Source: JAABRU01 sp050180235 | GTDB taxonomy: Bacteria; Desulfobacterota; Desulfobacteria; Desulfobacterales; Desulfococcaceae | Direction of reading: 5' to 3' | Assembly: GCA_050180235.1 (NCBI GenBank) | Contig: JBFXEJ010000085.1 | Span: 1-29,079, forward strand | DNA: 29,079 nucleotides | Shown here: positions 25,601-29,079 of the stretch, one piece after another | Numbering within the stretch: the first letter of the stretch is position 1 | Layout: the number at the start of each line of letters is the position of its first letter | Notes under the pieces: generated by a model | What the model was told of the DNA's origin: nothing | What the model saw: the letters and a program-made list of their open reading frames with translations, nothing else | Database searches by the model: none | Position numbers and translations under genes: made by a program

Positions 25601-25756
25601 CATGTTGATCTTGCTGATGCGGTTCTGGCTTTGCAAATCTCTGCGGGCAAAACAGAGTTTGAGAAGATTTTGCACAAACAGGCTGATATAAACAATGATA
25701 CACATCTTGGGCCTGCAGAGGCGGTTTATGCGCTGCGAAAAGCTGCGGGATTATAG
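22649..25756 (+). CDS. Secreted LVIVD-propeller / C13-like peptidase / PPC / carboxypeptidase-regulatory / dockerin-like protein
   Basis: 1035 residues; AAAGGAGGG precedes the ATG. Signal peptide 1-27 (ARAFA-GPK). Residues 29-66 look like the first half of an IPT/TIG Ig-like domain (LESVSKTLGVVGTDLPVVLTGTEF is the start). Seven LVIVD blades (pattern hAYVxDxxGLQIIDVSNPxxPxhhGS) fill about 70-372, then the second half of a TIG domain (SLSLTVPGPAIAASYTLRV) appears at about 376-425, as if the propeller were inserted in it. The C13-like domain starts near 433 with H517 (FVGHGGDGYF) and C558 (YDACASGSF), again 41 apart. DANGNGKSDEPDD is a calcium-type loop. An Ig-like region (about 660-755), PPC domain (764-890), carboxypeptidase-regulatory-like domain (891-970) and dockerin-like tail (974-1035, GDIDNSTHVDLADAVLALQI) follow. 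Probably an exported protease with a targeting propeller different from its neighbours. Confidence 0.82.
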   Translation: MNSKCHKTAWVMLWVLFSVLPAARAFAGPKLESVSKTLGVVGTDLPVVLTGTEFNATTKVSIFPDVGNIRRIIGSYYTPGYATDVEISGNMAYVTDSSGRLQIIDVSNPSNPMLMGEVKTQGTASGIALSGSMVYLIDEVGLKIINVSNPYSPVVTGGMDMAYAGGIAVYGSIIYIVDNDSLLIINVSDPANPKLIGSLGYEDSDLFSVAVKNTTVYIAGIYFGGRRTYPVFNDLYVVNVQDPANPAIIGSVNETCVTTNKCLPRITVEGTKAHVTCGGSLQIIDVSNPTTPEIMGSEDTLTYCVSGVTVEGTTAYVADAKGLQIINVAVPTAPTIIGSVDMPGANDVTVSGNIAYVATDAGLKITDVSNPSLTIAQPVQITPVVLNSSTSLSLTVPGPAIAASYTLRVSDSSTSHDLPGAVTFVPPDSDSLSAKAIIVAGKGTGTDSVWTETRMVADYAYKMLKIQGYTDDRIRYLTPETYVSGVSILPPTQTNLQNSITQWAADASGLLLYFVGHGGDGYFSISPTETLEAEVLNTWLDELQNTITGPVIFIYDACASGSFLAPLTASYPLNRIVITSGADEFSWLIEDGYKSFSYKFWSFISNNANLNEAFFRAHNEMKVYQTANLDANGNGKSDEPDDKTLAGEIEIGSGRIVDTQVLKINRVSVEILNGTPSGHIKVSGTWEPLERIWAEIIPPDDTSKTDIREQDIVFNNNDIYPAYEGNYTDFTKQGTYTVTIYAKNADTTFSSVPTGVTQTAGTVTSVPDSYEEDDTFAQAKIISINDDVTQKHSFHDAGDTDMVKFYGLAGQTYTIRAIRLSAVCNVFLQLYNSDKTGILAYADSRSEGGDESMGWTCTTNGIYYVKAGNADPGIFGETVTYELEIYKPSLSDEGDIHGEIRDPFGNPITGVRISTNGAGSALSEKDGTYDIYDHQSGNFLITAQADAYQDKTGIAVTVVKAGSHTVNITMSFVPVIPGDIDNSTHVDLADAVLALQISAGKTEFEKILHKQADINNDTHLGPAEAVYALRKAAGL

Positions 25757-25764
25757 CAGACAGT

Positions 25765-25834
25765 GTGGGCAAAAGCGGAGCGGTTGCCCACCGATTCTGA
25801 AAAAAAACCGAAATAATGGGCACTGACGTGCCCA
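25765..25834. repeat. Two small hairpins after the LVIVD-protease gene
   Basis: GTGGGCAA (25765-25772) pairs with TTGCCCAC (25784-25791), and TGGGCAC (25817-25823) pairs with GTGCCCA (25828-25834). The first, with its loop AAGCGGAGCGG, resembles the start of the 125-base spacer repeats (GTTGCAAAAGCGGAGCGCTGCCC), so the same repeat type follows most genes of the array. No T run follows either, so termination is uncertain. Confidence 0.6.
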
Positions 25835-25864
25835 CTACTCAGTGTCTAACATCACTTGATATAA

Positions 25865-26006
25865 CACGTTGAACCTATTACATGACCAATTTAGATTTTA
25901 TGGTATCAATTCCCCTCTTGAGAGGGGCAGGGGTGTGTTATTGGACTGTGCAGTTCCGGACACACCCCTGCCCCTCTCAAGAGGGGAATATATAAAATTC
26001 AACGTG
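25865..26006. repeat. MITE-like element with nested long inverted repeats
   Basis: Outer arms CACGTTGAA (25865-25873) and TTCAACGTG (25998-26006) flank inner perfect 30-bp arms, 25909-25938 (beginning ATTCCCCTCTTGAGAGGGG) and 25960-25989, around a 21-base loop. Each inner arm contains its own CCCCTC-TTGA-GAGGGG palindrome. The element separates the LVIVD-protease gene from the last gene and would form an extremely stable hairpin in RNA, so it may block or insulate transcription. Confidence 0.85.
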
Positions 26007-26042
26007 GTCGTGTACTATGCCATATTCAGAAAGGCGGTCATA

Positions 26043-29000
26043 ATGAATACATGGAGCAAACCGTTTGCTTTTTTGGGGGGTATCGCTGTGTTCACATTCA
26101 TATCCCTTCTGATTTTCCCCGCTTTTTCATTGTCTCAGGAAACATATCTTTTCCGGCGCATGTGGCCTGCTTTGCATCAGCCCTGGTATTTTCTGAATCC
26201 CTCTGATCTGGCCTGTGACAGTGAGGGTTTTATTTATGTGGCAGATTCGGCAAATGACCGTATCCAGAAATTCAGTTCAGACGGTCAGTTTGTCACAGAA
26301 TGGGGAAAAAACGGCACGGATGACGGAGAATTTGATTATCCAACCGGTATTGCAGCAGACAGCCGGGGATTTGTGTATGTGGTTGACAATGCCAACAACC
26401 GGGTGCAGAAATTCACTTCATCCGGTCAGTTTGTGACGAAATGGGGGAGCATGGGAAGCGGAGATGGCGAGTTTGACATGCCCTACGGAATTGCCGTGGA
26501 TTATGCAGGCAATGTTTATGTAACAGATGGCAGCAACCGCCGGATACAGAAATTTACAGAAGATGGACAGTTTGTCATGAAGTGGAGCGGTCAGAGAACA
26601 GGAGATAAACTGCCATATGCTCCGCTTGGTATTGCAGCCGACCAAAAGGGTTTTGTGTATGTAGCGGATAACAACAATCACCGAATCCAGAAATTTGCCC
26701 CGGACGGACAGTTTGTTCTGCAATGGGGATATGAGGGAAGCGGGGATGGCGGATTCTATTCTCCCAAAGGTGTCACTGCCGGCAAAGAGGGTTTTGTGTA
26801 TGTGACAGACATGTTCAACAACCGCATTCAGAAATTCACAGACACAGGAGAATTTGTTGACAAATGGGGAAATCAGGGAAGCGGAAATGAAGAATTCAAT
26901 GCTCCGGGGGGAATGACTGCCGATGATCGCGGCTATCTTTACGTGGCGGACACAAATAACAGCCGCATTCAGAAATTCACAAGCGCGGGGCAGTTTGTCT
27001 CTGTATGGGGAATGAGCCAAGAAGCCGGGGAATTCAACACGCCCAATGGAATTGCATGGGACAGCACCGACAGTTTTGTATATGTGGCAGACACTGATAA
27101 TGACCGGATTCAGAAATTCAGCCGGGACGGGCAGTTTCTGCTGCAATGGGGAACTCCGGGAATCGGTGAGAAAAATTTGTCACATCCTGAAGGCATTGCG
27201 GTTGACAGCAGCGGGTATGTGTATGTAGCGGATACGGGAAATGACCGGATTCTGATATTTGACGGACTGGGAAATCTGCACTTGCCGCCGATAGGCAAAA
27301 GAGGGATTGGAGACGGACAGTTCAGGCATCCCATCGGAATTGCCGTTGACAGCAGCAGGAACATGTATGTTGTGGACACCGGCAATCACCGGGTTCAGAA
27401 GTTGGGGCAGGACGGGGAATTTGTCAAATTCTGGGGAAAAGAGGGGAACGGATACGGAGATTTTGACACCCCGCGGGGAATCACTGTTGAGAGTAAAGGG
27501 AATGTGTATGTGGCAGATACCCTGAACCACCGGATTCAGAAATTTGATTCTGATGGCATTTTTCTGCATTCATGGGGAACAGAAGGCAAAGAGGAAGGAA
27601 AATTCTATTTGCCTTTTGGTGTGTCAGTGGATCAGGATGACAATGTTTATGTTGCAGATTCCGGAAACAGCCGCATTCAGAAATTTGATTCCAATGGCAA
27701 TTTTATTGAAGCATGGGGAGAAGTCGGAAATGCTCCGGGACAGATGCGCTGGCCTGGGGATGTCGTGATCAGTCCTGACGGAAAGGTGTATGTTGCGGAT
27801 ACGGATAACCACCGCATACAGGTATTTTCAAAAATCAGTTCTGATAAAACCAATAAAGCCATTATCGTTGCAGGCGGCGGGCCGTATGCGGGGAACTGGC
27901 TCTGGGCTGCCACACAGCTTACGGCCAATTTTGCGTACCGTGCGCTTACGTATCAGGGATTTGACAAAAACACGATTTTTTATCTGAATCCTGACACTTC
28001 CGTTGATCTGGATAACAACGGACTTTCTGATGATGTGGATCGAACATCCACCAATGCCAATCTGGAATATGCCGTTAAAACATGGGCTGCCGGGGCAGAA
28101 AATGTGATTGTGTTTCTCACGGATCACGGCAAAAGCGGCACATTCCGCATGAACGGGACGGACATACTCACGGCAGACATGCTTGATGAATGGCTGAATG
28201 CACTTCAGGCAGAGATTTCCGGAAAAATCATTGTGATATATGATGCGTGCAGTTCCGGGAGTTTTCTGCCTGTTCTCGCGGCACCGGATCGGATTGTCAT
28301 CAGCAGCACGGAGGAAAATAAGGATGCGTGGTTCATCAGTCAGGGTTCCGTGTCATTTTCCGGTTTTTTCTGGACAGATGTTTTCAGCGGAAAAAACATT
28401 GCGGATGCGTTTGAACATGCCGTGTCCTCACTGAATTCCGCAGTTTCATTGCAGAATCCCCTGCTGGACGGCAATGGAAACGGAACCGGAAATGAGCCCC
28501 CGGATTATGATGCAGCCGGTGAGGTGAAGATTGCCGGGATTGCGGATTATCAGCAGGATGCTCCTGTGTTCACTGCGTTTTCAGCAGTGATCAGTCCTGA
28601 TGATGCAAATACCGCTGTTCTTTCTGCAACTGTTACGGACAATGACGGCCTTTCCCGTGTGTGGGCCGTGATTCAGCCGCCTGATTTTAATTCTGCTGAC
28701 AACAGTACAATTCTGGAAATGCCTGCTGCTGAACTTCTTCCCGCAGGCGGGGATCGGTTTGAAGGCAGGTATGAGGGAATTGCATCAGAGGGAAATTACA
28801 AAATTTTATATTACGCGCGTGACCGTCATGGCAGTGTCTCATCTGCCGGGCCTGTGACGTTTTCATCCGCCAATATGCTGAAAAGAAAGGCCCTTATCGT
28901 TTCCGGAAATGCAGGAGCGGATTTGCAGTCCGCTGTGAATGCCAATGCTGCACTGGCCTTTGATGCCCTTGTTTTTCAGGGATATGACAAAAATGATGAT

Positions 29001-29079
29001 ATTCGCAGTCTGTCATCTGATGCAGCACTGGCTGATCTGGGAAATGCTGTCACAGTGTGGGCTGCGGACAATGCCAAAG
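26043..29079 (+). CDS. Secreted NHL-propeller / C13-like peptidase protein with a second C13-like domain (runs off window)
   Basis: From the ATG at 26043 (AAAGGCGG upstream) the frame stays open for 1012 codons to the window end. Signal peptide about 1-32 (FTFISLLIFPAFSLS), then QETYLFRRMWPALHQPWYF, the family phrase. Twelve NHL repeats at about 50-600 are evenly divergent, unlike the recently duplicated ones upstream. The C13-like domain (from about 603, KAIIVAGGGPYAG) has H695 (LTDHGKSGTF) and C736 (YDACSSGSF). The first calcium-type loop is altered (DLDNNGLSDDVD) and the second is DGNGNGTGNEPPD. An Ig-like region (about 840-935) follows. At about residue 947 a new segment, KRKALIVSGNAG, then ALAFDALVFQGYDKND, repeats the N-terminal part of the C13-like domain, so a second copy appears to begin. 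Its catalytic residues and the C-terminus lie outside the window. Confidence 0.8.
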   Translation, partial: MNTWSKPFAFLGGIAVFTFISLLIFPAFSLSQETYLFRRMWPALHQPWYFLNPSDLACDSEGFIYVADSANDRIQKFSSDGQFVTEWGKNGTDDGEFDYPTGIAADSRGFVYVVDNANNRVQKFTSSGQFVTKWGSMGSGDGEFDMPYGIAVDYAGNVYVTDGSNRRIQKFTEDGQFVMKWSGQRTGDKLPYAPLGIAADQKGFVYVADNNNHRIQKFAPDGQFVLQWGYEGSGDGGFYSPKGVTAGKEGFVYVTDMFNNRIQKFTDTGEFVDKWGNQGSGNEEFNAPGGMTADDRGYLYVADTNNSRIQKFTSAGQFVSVWGMSQEAGEFNTPNGIAWDSTDSFVYVADTDNDRIQKFSRDGQFLLQWGTPGIGEKNLSHPEGIAVDSSGYVYVADTGNDRILIFDGLGNLHLPPIGKRGIGDGQFRHPIGIAVDSSRNMYVVDTGNHRVQKLGQDGEFVKFWGKEGNGYGDFDTPRGITVESKGNVYVADTLNHRIQKFDSDGIFLHSWGTEGKEEGKFYLPFGVSVDQDDNVYVADSGNSRIQKFDSNGNFIEAWGEVGNAPGQMRWPGDVVISPDGKVYVADTDNHRIQVFSKISSDKTNKAIIVAGGGPYAGNWLWAATQLTANFAYRALTYQGFDKNTIFYLNPDTSVDLDNNGLSDDVDRTSTNANLEYAVKTWAAGAENVIVFLTDHGKSGTFRMNGTDILTADMLDEWLNALQAEISGKIIVIYDACSSGSFLPVLAAPDRIVISSTEENKDAWFISQGSVSFSGFFWTDVFSGKNIADAFEHAVSSLNSAVSLQNPLLDGNGNGTGNEPPDYDAAGEVKIAGIADYQQDAPVFTAFSAVISPDDANTAVLSATVTDNDGLSRVWAVIQPPDFNSADNSTILEMPAAELLPAGGDRFEGRYEGIASEGNYKILYYARDRHGSVSSAGPVTFSSANMLKRKALIVSGNAGADLQSAVNANAALAFDALVFQGYDKNDDIRSLSSDAALADLGNAVTVWAADNAK

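Overview
The window looks like chromosomal DNA of a Gram-negative bacterium, most likely a Desulfobacterota (Desulfobacterales-type) organism. Supporting this are the TonB-linked cobalamin uptake genes, the secreted proteins ending in a dockerin-like module with the recurring 'LADA..ALK/Q..AG' and 'LRK.AGL' ends, and the many palindromic and MITE-like intergenic repeats. Taxonomy is inferred from style only; no marker gene is present.

Layout. (1) 1-1057, minus strand: the start of a gene for a tubulin-like (Tubulin_2 type) GTPase-fold protein, cut by the window edge, with a multi-pass membrane protein of unknown function directly upstream in the same operon. (2) 1079-2348: a long gene-free stretch with two MITE-like elements, a perfect 23-bp palindrome, a promoter, and then a clear cobalamin riboswitch ending in an intrinsic terminator. 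(3) 2349-7751, plus strand: a B12 salvage and uptake operon under that riboswitch. It holds an unusual fusion (TonB box and receptor plug, then BtuF-like binding protein, then CbiZ-like amidohydrolase), a second BtuF, the permease BtuC and the ATPase BtuD. A tandem palindromic repeat sits between the first two genes. (4) 7752-8803: gene-free, containing a MITE-like element, a promoter, and a GEMM-I-like (cyclic dinucleotide) riboswitch candidate fused to a strong terminator. (5) 8804-29079, plus strand: six or more large secreted proteins. Four tandem paralogues carry an NHL beta-propeller, a C13 (legumain/caspase-like) cysteine peptidase domain with an intact His-Cys dyad, an Ig-like region and a C-terminal dockerin-like module. 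They are followed by a small PPC/PPC/carboxypeptidase-regulatory/dockerin protein, then a protein with the same peptidase but a different propeller (seven LVIVD blades apparently inserted in a TIG domain), then another NHL-C13 protein that begins a second C13-like domain and runs off the window.

How it fits together. The first half is a coherent B12 import and remodelling module controlled by B12 itself. The second half is a family of exported modular proteases that share parts in several combinations, with sequence-homogenised gene ends and spacers that indicate recent tandem duplication or gene conversion. The leading gene of this array sits behind a possible cyclic-dinucleotide switch. A secreted or cell-surface, calcium-dependent proteolytic system assembled through dockerin-like tails is the most interesting reading of this window; the assembly partner (a cohesin) and the substrates are not visible here.
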